A stretch of 64,000 bases of DNA from Mycobacterium sp. MBM. GTDB lineage: Bacteria; Actinomycetota; Actinomycetes; Mycobacteriales; Mycobacteriaceae. A model generated the notes under the pieces. That model saw nothing but the letters and a program-made list of their open reading frames with translations, ran no database searches and was not told the DNA's origin. The position numbers and the translations under genes are program-made. Positions within the stretch are counted from its first letter, which is position 1; every line of letters starts with the position of its first letter. Below are positions 1 to 8,313 of the stretch, one piece after another. Location of the stretch: the NCBI GenBank assembly GCA_021648845.1, contig JAKJHY010000012.1, positions 1 through 64,000 on the forward strand. The letters are read 5' to 3'.

Positions 1-555
1 TTCATCCATGGGTACCGGGTCGGTAGGCGAGAGTCACACGATTGCTGCGTGATTCATCGGATGAAAATGCAGTGATTGAGTTGACATAATGTAGATTATC
101 GGCACAAAACAGTGCAGGTTGCCTTGCCGCCTGGTGGTCCGATCCGGCACTAGTCGGGAGTAACCCGCAGAAACCTGGCAGCTGCCCGATTCCTCACCCT
201 CTGTGCCAAAACTATCTGGCAGTGACACCCGCCCAGGTCCTGCCCATCCGGCCGGCGCAACCCATGACGCGGCGGCTGACGCTGCGCGCCGCAGAGTGAA
301 CTGATTTCGTCGTCGGTGACGAGATGTCGATGCAGGTTGATCCGGACCCGCCCGGCAACTCCGCGACTGGCTACCCTCCGCCCTCCCCGATACTGCCTAC
401 GGAATCGTCACTGTGACGAATTCGCCTGTCCTCACTCTGTGCGGCCCGATCCGTGCACCAGACCCGCAGTCGACCGATGTGGGCTCGGGCGGACTCTCAG
501 ATGTCGACGCCTCTGGACTCGTTGGGCGCACTGCGGCGGGCATACTCTTGAGGTC
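1..555. other. Left-edge region without a confident gene
   Basis: No reading frame here looks coding. A 64-codon minus-strand frame at 34-228 has no ribosome site or recognisable motif, and I do not call it. The first 110 bases are clearly less GC-rich than the rest. They contain TTCATC-G-GATGAA at 53-65, a TTGACA hexamer at 81-86, and ATAAT-GTAG-ATTAT at 86-99. This looks like a promoter/operator region, possibly for a gene left of the window or for the regulator that starts at 556. The remainder, about 230-555, is GC-rich leader in which I see nothing definite. Confidence 0.4.
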
Positions 556-1404
556 ATGGACCAACGAGCGATGGCGCGTTTCCTGCGTGATCGTCGTGCT
601 CGGGTCGAGCCATCGGATGTGGGGTTGCCACTTGACGGGCCGCGACGCACCGCTGGCCTGCGGCGCGAGGAAGTCGCGGCGCTGGCGCACATCTCGGGGT
701 CCTACTACTCGCAGTTGGAACAGGCTCGCGCCTCGCGGCCGTCACCGGAGGTGTTACGGGGCCTGAGCCGGGCGCTGAGACTTTCCGACGATGAGCGGTC
801 CCTGCTGTTCACCTTGTCCGGTCGGTCACCAGACGATGACAACACTGGCCCGCGTCGCGACGTCGCGCAGAGTGTCCTCGATCTGATCGACCGGATACCG
901 GCCACAGCGGCACTGATCCTGGACGCGAAGTACGACATCCTTGCGTGGAATCGCCTGGCGGCTTACCTTTTGGCGGATCTGTCAGCCACCTCTCCCGCGG
1001 AGCGGAACCTCGTGAGAAGTTTCTTCCTGGAGCCAGAGCTGTCGCGGCGTCATTTTGGCGTCAAGGGAAGCGAGGACTTCGCGCAGTTCGCGGTGAGCCA
1101 GCTGCGCGCGGTCGCCGAGCGTTACCCCCGCGACGACGCTGTTCGTATGCTGATCGCCGAACTACGTTCTCAGAGCAACGAATTCGAGCGTATATGGCAT
1201 CAAGTGGACGTTGTCCTGCCCCGTCATCAGATCAAGTCCATGGTTCACCCGGTGGTGGGGCCGATGGAGTTGCACGTCAACCTGATGATGGTGCCGGACC
1301 GCGACCAGTTGATGGTGTTGTTCACCGCTGACCCAGAAACGGCCTCACATCGGGCGCTGACGGCACTGTCGACCATCGCTTCCGGCGAAGATGAGATTGT
1401 GTGA
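556..1404 (+). CDS. XRE-family regulator with MmyB-like ligand-binding domain
   Basis: A DNA-binding transcription regulator of 282 residues. Residues 1-85 form a helix-turn-helix of the Streptomyces/mycobacterial XRE type. The marker is the pattern RRTAGLRREEVAAL, followed by a YYSQLEQ recognition region. Residues 100-270 match the MmyB-like ligand-binding domain (ILDAKYDILAWN, then a long helical stretch), which is thought to bind a fatty acid or similar ligand. I chose the ATG at 556 because an AGG sits just upstream and homologues begin at this helix. The open frame extends back to 316, but that part has no family character. It reads toward the SDR gene at 1518 on the same strand. Such pairs often have the regulator controlling the oxidoreductase; that link is inferred. 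Confidence 0.88.
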   Translation: MDQRAMARFLRDRRARVEPSDVGLPLDGPRRTAGLRREEVAALAHISGSYYSQLEQARASRPSPEVLRGLSRALRLSDDERSLLFTLSGRSPDDDNTGPRRDVAQSVLDLIDRIPATAALILDAKYDILAWNRLAAYLLADLSATSPAERNLVRSFFLEPELSRRHFGVKGSEDFAQFAVSQLRAVAERYPRDDAVRMLIAELRSQSNEFERIWHQVDVVLPRHQIKSMVHPVVGPMELHVNLMMVPDRDQLMVLFTADPETASHRALTALSTIASGEDEIV

Positions 1405-1517
1405 GCCTTCAGCCTCGCCGGCCTTTCGTCGGCTTCGGCGTCGGAATGCGCGTACCTAACGTTGGGTGACACAAAGTGTGCCTGGTTGTCCGACGGTGCG
1501 CGGGTGATCGTGTCCAT

Positions 1518-2258
1518 ATGAACATGACGTCCAAAATCGCCCTTGTCACCGGTGGAAACAAGGGAATCGGAAACCACATCGTTAGGCAACTCGCCCAGCA
1601 GGGTGCACACGTGTACCTCGGCGCCCGCGACGAACGCCGAGGCCGCGCCGCCGCCGACCTCCTCGAAGATCAGAACCTCGACGTCGAATTCCTGCAGCTC
1701 GACGTCACTGACGCGGTCTCGGTCGCCGCGGCGGCCGAGCAGGTGTCTGACGCCAACGGCCGGCTCGACGTCCTCATCAACAACGCCGCCATCACCAGCG
1801 GGCTCGATCCAGCCTCCGCGATGACCACCGAAAGCCTCCGACAGACGTACGAAACCAACGTCTTCGGAGTGGCCACCGTCACGAATGCGTTCCTGCCGTT
1901 GCTGCGCAAATCCCCCTCCCCACGCATCGTGAATGTGTCGAGCGCAATGGGCTCGATCACCATGATCGCCGACCCCGCAATTGAAGTGACGAAACTGAAC
2001 CAAGCCGCCTACCAATCCTCGAAAGCTGCGGTCAACGCGTTGACCGTGCTCTACGCGAACGAGCTACGCGACGACGGCATCAAGGTCAACGCCGTCTGTC
2101 CGGGGTACCGAGCGACTGAACTCAACGGCGGGTTGCCCACTCCCGGCGCCGGCGATCCGGCCGACGGGGCCACGGTGTCGGTTCAGATGGCCATGATCGA
2201 TGATGATGGGCCGACCGCCCAATTCGTCGGCGACACCGGCGCCATCTACCCGTGGTGA
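1518..2258 (+). CDS. Short-chain dehydrogenase/reductase (SDR)
   Basis: A cytosolic NAD(P)-dependent oxidoreductase of 246 residues with a classical SDR layout. The glycine-rich cofactor loop TGGNKGIG lies at about residues 10-17. There is an NNAA motif near 87, a catalytic serine in NVSSAMGS near 138, and YQSSKAA, which holds the catalytic Tyr and Lys, near 160. The fold resembles carbonyl-reductase-type SDRs, but the substrate cannot be read from sequence. A second ATG lies two codons downstream at 1524, and either could be used. It follows the XRE/MmyB regulator on the same strand after a gap of about 110 bases, so it is the obvious candidate target. Its 3' end faces the manganese-transporter permease with a 19-base gap. 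Confidence 0.9.
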   Translation: MNMTSKIALVTGGNKGIGNHIVRQLAQQGAHVYLGARDERRGRAAADLLEDQNLDVEFLQLDVTDAVSVAAAAEQVSDANGRLDVLINNAAITSGLDPASAMTTESLRQTYETNVFGVATVTNAFLPLLRKSPSPRIVNVSSAMGSITMIADPAIEVTKLNQAAYQSSKAAVNALTVLYANELRDDGIKVNAVCPGYRATELNGGLPTPGAGDPADGATVSVQMAMIDDDGPTAQFVGDTGAIYPW

Positions 2259-2277
2259 CACCTGGTCGAAGGGATGC

Positions 2278-3168
2278 TCAGGGGTGCTGGCCGATGCCAG
2301 TGGGAACGCCGTCCGCGGTGGGTGTGGCTGGGTGTCGTCGTGTGGTGAGCAATCCGTGGTGGGGGCTGAAGAGGTAGGCCAGGGTGAAAGTCACGCCGTT
2401 GGCGAGTACGACCATGGGTCCGGATGCGGTGTCCAGGTAGTAGCTGGCGTACAGACCGATCAGGGCGCTCGCGGCGGCGATGGTTGGGGCGATGAGAAGC
2501 ATGCGACTGAAACGGTCGGTGAGCAGGTAGGCGGTCGCTCCGGGGGTGATCAGCAGGGCGACGACCAGTACGACACCGACCGCTTGGAGGGCGACGACGG
2601 CCGTGAGGGCGAGCAGGCCCAGCATCGCCGCACTGAGCACCCGCGGGCTGAGGCCGATGGCGTGGGCGTGATCGGGGTCGAAGGCGTAGAGGGTGAAGTC
2701 ACGACGCTTGTAGATCAGGACCGTCAAAACCAGTGCGCCGAGCACCGCAACTTGGATCAGGTCGGACTGTGAGACACCGAGCAGGTTGCCGAAGATGATG
2801 TGATTGAGGTCGACCTGGCTGGGGGTGATCGATATCAGCACCAGGCCGAGGGCAAACAGGGTGGTGAACACCACGCCGATGGCGGCGTCTTCTTTGGTGC
2901 GGCTGGTGTCGCGGACGATCCCGATCAGCGCGACCGCGGTGAATCCGAAGATGATGGCGCCCAACGCGAATGGGGCACCCGCGATATAGGCCAACACCAC
3001 CCCCGGGAGTACGGAGTGCGAGACCGCATCTCCCATGAGTGACCAGCCGATGAGCACCAGCCAGCACGACAGGGTGGCACACACGACCGAGGCGATCAGG
3101 GTGGTGACGGTGGCGCGGACCATGAATTCCAGCCGCAGCGGTTCGAGGAAGAACTCGAGGATGTTCAC
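2278..3168 (-). CDS. Manganese/iron-type ABC transporter permease
   Basis: The integral membrane subunit of a cluster-9 (A-1) metal ABC importer, 296 residues. It has eight or nine predicted membrane segments. The family motif GDAVSHSVLPGVVLAY near residue 46 contacts the ATPase, and TPGATAYLL near 205 is also typical. The tail is short and hydrophilic. It is the last gene of a three-gene leftward unit: its ATG overlaps the stop of the ATPase gene by four bases, so the two are probably translationally coupled. Manganese is preferred to zinc on the evidence of the binding-protein residues (see the lipoprotein gene). Only one permease gene is present, so a homodimer is likely. Confidence 0.93.
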   Translation of the reverse strand: MNILEFFLEPLRLEFMVRATVTTLIASVVCATLSCWLVLIGWSLMGDAVSHSVLPGVVLAYIAGAPFALGAIIFGFTAVALIGIVRDTSRTKEDAAIGVVFTTLFALGLVLISITPSQVDLNHIIFGNLLGVSQSDLIQVAVLGALVLTVLIYKRRDFTLYAFDPDHAHAIGLSPRVLSAAMLGLLALTAVVALQAVGVVLVVALLITPGATAYLLTDRFSRMLLIAPTIAAASALIGLYASYYLDTASGPMVVLANGVTFTLAYLFSPHHGLLTTRRHPATPTADGVPTGIGQHP

Positions 3169-3914
3169 CGTGGTCCTTGGGTGTCGTTGAGGACATCGAG
3201 ACCGAACGCGCGGGCAAGATTATGTGGTTGCAGCACGATGTCGGGCTTGTCATGGGCAAGTACGGTGCGCATCAACAGGATGGCTTCGTCGGCGAGGTCT
3301 GGTAGGGCGTGCAGGTCGTGGGTGGACACCAGGATCGTCGCGCCGCCCTCGGCGAGTTCGCGCAGCAGGGCGCTGATGGTGGCTTCGCTGCGTTTATCCA
3401 CACCGGCGAACGGTTCGTCGAGCAGCAAGAGATCGGCGCCTTGAGCGATGCAGCGGGCCAGGAAGGCACGTTTGCGTTGTCCACCGGAGAGCGCGCCGAT
3501 TTGGCGGTGCTGGTAATCGACCAGTTCGACGCGTTCAAGGGCCTCGTCGACAGCATGCTGGTCAGCACGGCGGGCCCGGCGGGTGGGCCCCAGGTGTCCG
3601 TAGCGGCCGGTGAGCACGACATCGCGGACTGAGAGCGGAAAGGCCCAGTCGATGGCTTCGCTTTGCGGCATGTACCCGACGAGCCCTGCTTTGCGCGCGT
3701 CCACGGGTCTGGCGCCGTGGATGCGCACCGTGCCCGCGTCGGGGCGCACCAAGCCCATGATCGCCTTGAGTAGCGTGGACTTCCCGGATCCGTTCATCCC
3801 GACCAGCCCGCACACCCGACCGGGCTGCAACGTGAACGTGACATCGTGCAGCGCGAGCACCGACCCGTAGTGCACGGTCAACGCGTCGACGTCCAGCGCC
3901 GAAACTGTTGTCAT
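3165..3914 (-). CDS. Manganese/iron-type ABC transporter ATP-binding protein
   Basis: The ATPase of the metal importer, 249 residues. It has Walker A GMNGSGKST near residue 39, the subfamily signature GYMPQSEAIDWAFP near 81, ABC signature LSGGQRKR near 140, Walker B LLLLDEPFAGVD near 160, and the H-loop STHD near 194. The Q-loop region with IDWAFPLSV is characteristic of SitB/MntA-like manganese and iron importers. Both ends overlap neighbours by four bases (ATGA): the binding-protein gene upstream and the permease gene downstream. The three genes are therefore almost certainly one transcript. Confidence 0.94.
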   Translation of the reverse strand: MTTVSALDVDALTVHYGSVLALHDVTFTLQPGRVCGLVGMNGSGKSTLLKAIMGLVRPDAGTVRIHGARPVDARKAGLVGYMPQSEAIDWAFPLSVRDVVLTGRYGHLGPTRRARRADQHAVDEALERVELVDYQHRQIGALSGGQRKRAFLARCIAQGADLLLLDEPFAGVDKRSEATISALLRELAEGGATILVSTHDLHALPDLADEAILLMRTVLAHDKPDIVLQPHNLARAFGLDVLNDTQGPR

Positions 3915-4858
3915 GAGGCGCGATCAGCGGTCAATGCGGTCGTGACGGTGGTGGCGTCGTGACGGATCAGATCCAGGTAGGTCGGCACCGGGCCATCGGC
4001 TTCAGATAGGGAGTCGACGAACAGCACCCCACCGAATCGGGTGTCGGTGGCCTCCACGACGCGCTGCATGGGCGCGTCGGACACCGTGGACTCGCAGAAC
4101 ACCGCCGGCACCTTGTTGGTGTTGACGAACTCGATGGCCGAGGCGATCTGCTGCGGCGTGGCCTGCTGTTCGGCGTTGACCGCCCAAATGTATTTCTCGG
4201 TCAGCCCCGCATCACGCGCCAAATAGGAGAATGCGCCTTCGCAGGTCACCAATGCTCGCTGAGTCGGCGGCACCGACTCGAGCTGCGCGACGAGTTCATC
4301 GTGAACGTGCTGGAGTTGGGCGCTGTAGTCCGCGGCGTTGTCGCGATAATCCTGCGCGTGGTCGGGGTCCAGTTCGGCGAATGCGTCGGCCATGTTCTCG
4401 ACATAGATCTGCACGTTCAGCGGGGACATCCAGGCGTGCGGGTTCGGCATGCCTGCATAGGCGTCCTCGGAGATGTCCAGGGGCGCAACGCCGTCGCTGA
4501 CCACCACGTGGGGCACGTCGATGCCGTCGACGAACTGGGCGAACCACGCCTCCAAGTTCAGTCCGTTGTCCAAGATCAGATCCGCCTTGGCCGCCTTCTT
4601 GATATCCCCCGGGGTGGGTTCATACCCGTGAATCTCCGCCCCCGGCTTGGTGATCGACTCCACCGCCAAGTGTTCCCCGGCGACGTTCGAGGCGATATCG
4701 GCCAGGACGGTGAACGTGGTGAGCACCGTGGGCCGCTCGGCGTCCGCGGTGTCGCCGGCCGGCTCGGAACAGGCCACCAGCAGGGCCGAGACCGCTGTGA
4801 TCACCGCGGCCGTGGTCCCCCACCGTCGGGCACCACGCCGCACGTGCGGTAAACCCAT
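3911..4858 (-). CDS. Metal ABC transporter substrate-binding lipoprotein (Mn/Fe type)
   Basis: An exported lipoprotein of 315 residues that captures the metal outside the membrane. A signal peptide is followed by lipobox LVAC, with Cys at about residue 30. The cluster A-1 fold is clear. The likely metal ligands are the His in EIHGYEP, the His in NPHAW, the Glu in TCEGAFSYL and the Asp in FVDSLSE. A Glu at the third ligand position is usual in manganese/iron binders such as PsaA and MntC. Zinc binders of the ZnuA type usually have His there, and the long His-rich loop of ZnuA is also absent. A strong AGGGAGG ribosome site precedes the ATG at 4858. It is the first gene of the three-gene transporter operon. 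Confidence 0.93.
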   Translation of the reverse strand: MGLPHVRRGARRWGTTAAVITAVSALLVACSEPAGDTADAERPTVLTTFTVLADIASNVAGEHLAVESITKPGAEIHGYEPTPGDIKKAAKADLILDNGLNLEAWFAQFVDGIDVPHVVVSDGVAPLDISEDAYAGMPNPHAWMSPLNVQIYVENMADAFAELDPDHAQDYRDNAADYSAQLQHVHDELVAQLESVPPTQRALVTCEGAFSYLARDAGLTEKYIWAVNAEQQATPQQIASAIEFVNTNKVPAVFCESTVSDAPMQRVVEATDTRFGGVLFVDSLSEADGPVPTYLDLIRHDATTVTTALTADRAS

Positions 4859-4861
4859 CGG

Positions 4862-4910
4862 CCGCCTCCCTTATACAGTTTTCGGTGGGCCGAAATCATA
4901 TTATCGGACG
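4862..4910 (-). promoter_or_regulatory. Promoter/operator of the manganese-type ABC operon
   Basis: AT-rich patch directly upstream of the transporter operon. It contains a perfect inverted repeat TTTCGG-N4-CCGAAA (4880-4895). Read on the minus strand, TATGAT and TATAAG look like possible -10 hexamers on either side of it, followed by AGGGAGG and the start codon. A palindrome over a promoter this close to a metal-uptake gene suggests repression by a metal-sensing regulator such as MntR or another DtxR-family protein. The assignment is inferred, and the regulator is not in this window. Confidence 0.55.
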
Positions 4911-5018
4911 TGCGAATCAGCAAGCTGCTCGTGCCATGTGCATACCGCGAGTGGATTTCGCCGGCCGTTCAACATGCGGGCGTGCTGAACCCGACGTCCC
5001 CGAGGGTGAGCGGCGCGT

Positions 5019-5405
5019 TCAGGTCAGGAACATGGTGCGTTGGTGCTCCCGGATCGCGCGCTGTAAATCGGCACGGGACAGCTCGTGGGTACCGCACTCG
5101 CAGCGTGCCGGCACGAGATCCTCGGCGAAGGCGTCAGCGTCGAGGAAGTCGACAAACCGGGTGCCGTGCGGGGTCCCGTGATGAGCGGTATCGACGAAAT
5201 CGCGATCTCCGTGGGCATGCGGTCCGACGACCGCCTCGAACACCGGCCCGTCGTCGGTATCGAAGACGGCGGCGACATGATGGCTGCGCCCGCACCGCAC
5301 TCGCACCACGGCGTGCTCATCGCGTCCCCTACCGAGCTCGTCCAGCGCCTGCCCGGCGAGCACACGGCGTTCGCTGGGGCTGGCAGCATCAGTCTTGCGA
5401 CTCAT
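5019..5405 (-). CDS. Conserved hypothetical protein with His/Cys-rich tail
   Basis: A 128-residue cytosolic protein that I cannot assign to a named family. It is soluble, acidic and rich in His and Asp. One stretch has the pattern GPHAHGDRDFVDTAHHG, and a CECGTH motif near residue 103 could bind a metal with the preceding histidines. No membrane segment or signal is visible. Codon use fits the neighbouring genes and the third positions are strongly GC, so I regard it as real. It lies upstream of the manganese-type transporter on the same strand, with about 160 bases between. A metal-related role is only a guess from position and residues. Confidence 0.6.
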   Translation of the reverse strand: MSRKTDAASPSERRVLAGQALDELGRGRDEHAVVRVRCGRSHHVAAVFDTDDGPVFEAVVGPHAHGDRDFVDTAHHGTPHGTRFVDFLDADAFAEDLVPARCECGTHELSRADLQRAIREHQRTMFLT

Positions 5406-5592
5406 GAGATCCTCCGCATCGTCGGTCCGGCATACCGGACGCTACCGAGGCGACGACGGCCCTCACTGGAGTCCAAAGTCCCATACTTGTCGCGGTGACG
5501 ACATTGGTCCCGCGCCCGGTGGCCGAACGGCCCACCCATCCGTGATCGAAGCCCCTGTCGGGCCGTGGGCAACGAACGTAGCGTGACCGGGT

Positions 5593-6855
5593 ATGGCGGT
5601 ATCCGACCGCGGCGACGCGGACCATTCGTCGGCGAGCGGTGCTCGTCGCCAGGCCCCGGGCGCGCAGGTGTTGGGCGCGCTGGTGGGCCCCGTCACGAAG
5701 ACCGGCGGCTACTACGCGCGGTCGTGGCGAGACTACCTCGGCAAGAACGAACGCGAACTCCCGATTGCCCGACCCACGATTTCGCTTGCCGCGCACGCCT
5801 TTCGCGACGAGATCGTGCTTCTCGGGCTGCGAATGCGCCGACCGGTCAGCGATGAGCGAGCCTTTGCGCGGATCAACAACGAGGTGGTCGCGGCGCTGGA
5901 CTTCTACGGCCGACGAGGGTGGCTGGACAAACCCGAGGGCTTCTTCACGCCTCCCCCGCCACTGACCGACGTCACCATCCGGCGCTTCACGAGCGCCGGC
6001 CGACCCCACGAGCGCATCGTCTTCGACAGCCAGTACGCGCCGTGTGCGGGTGAACCCGGCGAGCACCGCTGGCGCAGCTACCAGGGTAACCAGCGCGAGT
6101 ATGCATTGATGTTGCGCCACAAGGAACCTCGACCATGGCTGGTGTGTGTACACGGTGCAGAGATGGGCCGGGCCCGGCTCGACATGACGCTGTTCCGTGC
6201 GTGGCATCTGCACAAGGACCTGGGCCTGAATGTGGTGTTGCCCGTTCTGCCCATGCACGGGCCGCGGGCGCGGGGACTGCCCACCGGGCGGGTCTTTCCG
6301 GGCGAGGACGTGATGGACAACGTGCACGCCGCCGCCCAGGCGGTATGGGACATTCGGCGACTGCTGTCCTGGATACGGTCGCAGCAGCCCGGGGCACCGA
6401 TCGGGCTGAACAGCATCTCACTCGGTGGCTACGTCGCATCGCTGGTCGCGAGCCTCGAGGACGGACTCACCTGCGCCATCCTCGGCGTTCCGGTGGCCGA
6501 CCTGATCGAGCTGCTCGGCCGGCACGCGGGCCTGGACCCCGACGATCCGCGCCGACACACGGTGTCCCTCGCCGCACCGATCGGGCACATGGTGTCACCG
6601 CTATCGCTGACCCCGCGGGTGCCGATGTCCGGACGTTTCATCTACGCCGGCATCGCCGACCGGCTGGTGCACCCGCGCGAGCAGGTCGTCCGGCTCTGGG
6701 AGCACTGGGGAAAGCCCGAAATCGTCTGGTACCGAGGTGGACACACCGGCTTCTTCCAATCCCGCCCGGTGCAGCATTTCGTCGACGACGCGTTGACGCA
6801 GTCGGGGCTGATCGGTGGGTCCGCGATCGTGCTGGAGAAGGATCGACCGGCCTGA
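5593..6855 (+). CDS. Alpha/beta-hydrolase paired with a WS/DGAT gene
   Basis: A 420-residue protein whose C-terminal two thirds form an alpha/beta-hydrolase. Visible features are a first-strand and oxyanion region WLVCVHGAEMG near residue 183, a nucleophile elbow SISLGGY near 275 (Ser in place of the usual first Gly), an acid region AGIADRLVHP near 350, and the catalytic His in GGHTGFF near 383. The first 60 residues are variable and may be disordered. It ends 17 bases before the WS/DGAT gene on the same strand, so the two are likely co-transcribed. A role in cutting or trimming acyl esters is reasonable, but the substrate is unknown. Confidence 0.85.
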   Translation: MAVSDRGDADHSSASGARRQAPGAQVLGALVGPVTKTGGYYARSWRDYLGKNERELPIARPTISLAAHAFRDEIVLLGLRMRRPVSDERAFARINNEVVAALDFYGRRGWLDKPEGFFTPPPPLTDVTIRRFTSAGRPHERIVFDSQYAPCAGEPGEHRWRSYQGNQREYALMLRHKEPRPWLVCVHGAEMGRARLDMTLFRAWHLHKDLGLNVVLPVLPMHGPRARGLPTGRVFPGEDVMDNVHAAAQAVWDIRRLLSWIRSQQPGAPIGLNSISLGGYVASLVASLEDGLTCAILGVPVADLIELLGRHAGLDPDDPRRHTVSLAAPIGHMVSPLSLTPRVPMSGRFIYAGIADRLVHPREQVVRLWEHWGKPEIVWYRGGHTGFFQSRPVQHFVDDALTQSGLIGGSAIVLEKDRPA

Positions 6856-6872
6856 CGGCGGGGGTACGCGGG

Positions 6873-8285
6873 ATGGACTGGCTGGATCCTCTGGATACCG
6901 CGATGATGGCCGCGGAGCTGCTGTCGGGCCCGCTGAACATCGGCGCCGTGTTGGTCCTGCGGCCACCACCGGACGCCGGCGAGGACTATGTCGACGATCT
7001 TCATCGGGATGCCGTCTCCGGGCAGACCCCGGTGCAGGCCCGGCTGCGCCGCTACCCGCACCGCGGTGTGCAGACCGGCGGCGCCTGGGTGTGGCGCGAG
7101 GCCGCCACGATCGAGCTGGCCCGGCACTGCCGGCGCATCCGCCTGGCCCCGGGAAGCAGTGACCCCGACCTGTGGCGGCTGATCGGCCGGCTGCACGCCG
7201 AACCGATCGACAGGTCCCGTCCGATGTGGATGTCCTACGTCATCGACGGTTTCGGCAATGACCGGTTTGCCTTCTACGTCAAGGCCCACCACACGATCTT
7301 CGACGGGGTGGCCGGCTTCCAGCTGATCGCCGACGCGCTCAGCAGCGATCCGGATCGCCGTTCGATGCCCCATTTCTACGCCACACAGCACGCCGATCCG
7401 AGCGCCCAGAAAGCGCGCACGACCGGTCGCCTGCCCAATCCCCTCGCCGCGGTCCGGTCGATGGCGGGCGCGGCCGTGTCGAGCCTCACCCTTGCCCGAC
7501 GGGTCGCCGTCGGAGAGATCTCCGACCTGATGGCCATGGCGACCGGCGATACCACCGTGGCGCCGTGGGCTGCTCCGGTGACCCGGTTCAACGGCAGGCT
7601 GGGACCCGAGCGCAGCGTCGTCGCCGGCAGCTGGCCCAGGGCGCGCATTCGGGCTGTGCAGGACAAGGCCGGTGTGACCGGCAACGACGTCGTCACTGCC
7701 GTGGTGGCTGCGGTGTTGCGACACTGGATGCGCGACCGCGGCGAACTGCCCGACCGGTCGTTGATCGCCATCTGCCCGATCACCGTGCGCAGCCGCAGCC
7801 ACGCGCCCACGGAGCAGCACAACAACATGTTCGGCGCCTGGCTGTGCCCGCTGGGAACGGACCTCGATGACCCGGTCGAACGGCTGCACCTGATCCACCG
7901 GTCGATGTCGGTGGGCAAGGCCCGGGTGGCTGAACGCGGTGCGGGAGCATCGCTGGTGATGCTCGCCGCAGCGATCGGACCGACGGTGCTGCAACCGATG
8001 CTGTCGTTCATCCCGAGCATCCGCACCGGCTACAACCTTCCGATCTCCCACGTGCCGGGACCGTCGATTCAGATGTACTGGAACGGCGCGCACGTGCAGG
8101 AGATCTATCCGGTGTCAGCCGTCTACGACGGCCAGGCACTGAATGTCACGACGTGCACATACGCCGACCGAATCGGCTTCGGGTACGTCGCCGGCAGCGC
8201 CGTCCTGCCCGATATCGACACCCTCGTACCGCTGACCGAGCAAGCGCTGGCCGAACTCGAAGCAGCACTGCGACTACCCGTTTGA
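6873..8285 (+). CDS. WS/DGAT-family O-acyltransferase (triacylglycerol/wax ester synthase)
   Basis: An acyl-CoA-dependent acyltransferase of 470 residues that makes triacylglycerol or wax ester, normally at the membrane or lipid-droplet surface. The start has the family form MDWLDPLDTAMMAAEL. The catalytic HHxxxDG motif is seen as KAHHTIFDG near residue 133. The later motifs NDVVTAVVAAVLRHW and LPISHVPGP are also family hallmarks. I chose the ATG at 6873. The frame is open for 246 more codons upstream, but that stretch lies inside the hydrolase gene and has no acyltransferase character. It pairs with the alpha/beta-hydrolase just upstream, suggesting a small neutral-lipid unit. Confidence 0.94.
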   Translation: MDWLDPLDTAMMAAELLSGPLNIGAVLVLRPPPDAGEDYVDDLHRDAVSGQTPVQARLRRYPHRGVQTGGAWVWREAATIELARHCRRIRLAPGSSDPDLWRLIGRLHAEPIDRSRPMWMSYVIDGFGNDRFAFYVKAHHTIFDGVAGFQLIADALSSDPDRRSMPHFYATQHADPSAQKARTTGRLPNPLAAVRSMAGAAVSSLTLARRVAVGEISDLMAMATGDTTVAPWAAPVTRFNGRLGPERSVVAGSWPRARIRAVQDKAGVTGNDVVTAVVAAVLRHWMRDRGELPDRSLIAICPITVRSRSHAPTEQHNNMFGAWLCPLGTDLDDPVERLHLIHRSMSVGKARVAERGAGASLVMLAAAIGPTVLQPMLSFIPSIRTGYNLPISHVPGPSIQMYWNGAHVQEIYPVSAVYDGQALNVTTCTYADRIGFGYVAGSAVLPDIDTLVPLTEQALAELEAALRLPV

Positions 8286-8313
8286 CAAGAGTGTGCGGAC
8301 AGCGCACGTGCCG

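Noticed and set aside
34..228. 64-codon minus-strand frame at the left edge
   Set aside because: No ribosome site, no motif and mixed composition in an otherwise promoter-like region.
6135..6872. Extension of the WS/DGAT frame by 246 codons, giving a 716-residue protein
   Set aside because: The extension lies inside the hydrolase gene in another frame and shows only GC-driven Arg/Gly/Ala composition. The family start MDWLDPLDTA is at 6873.
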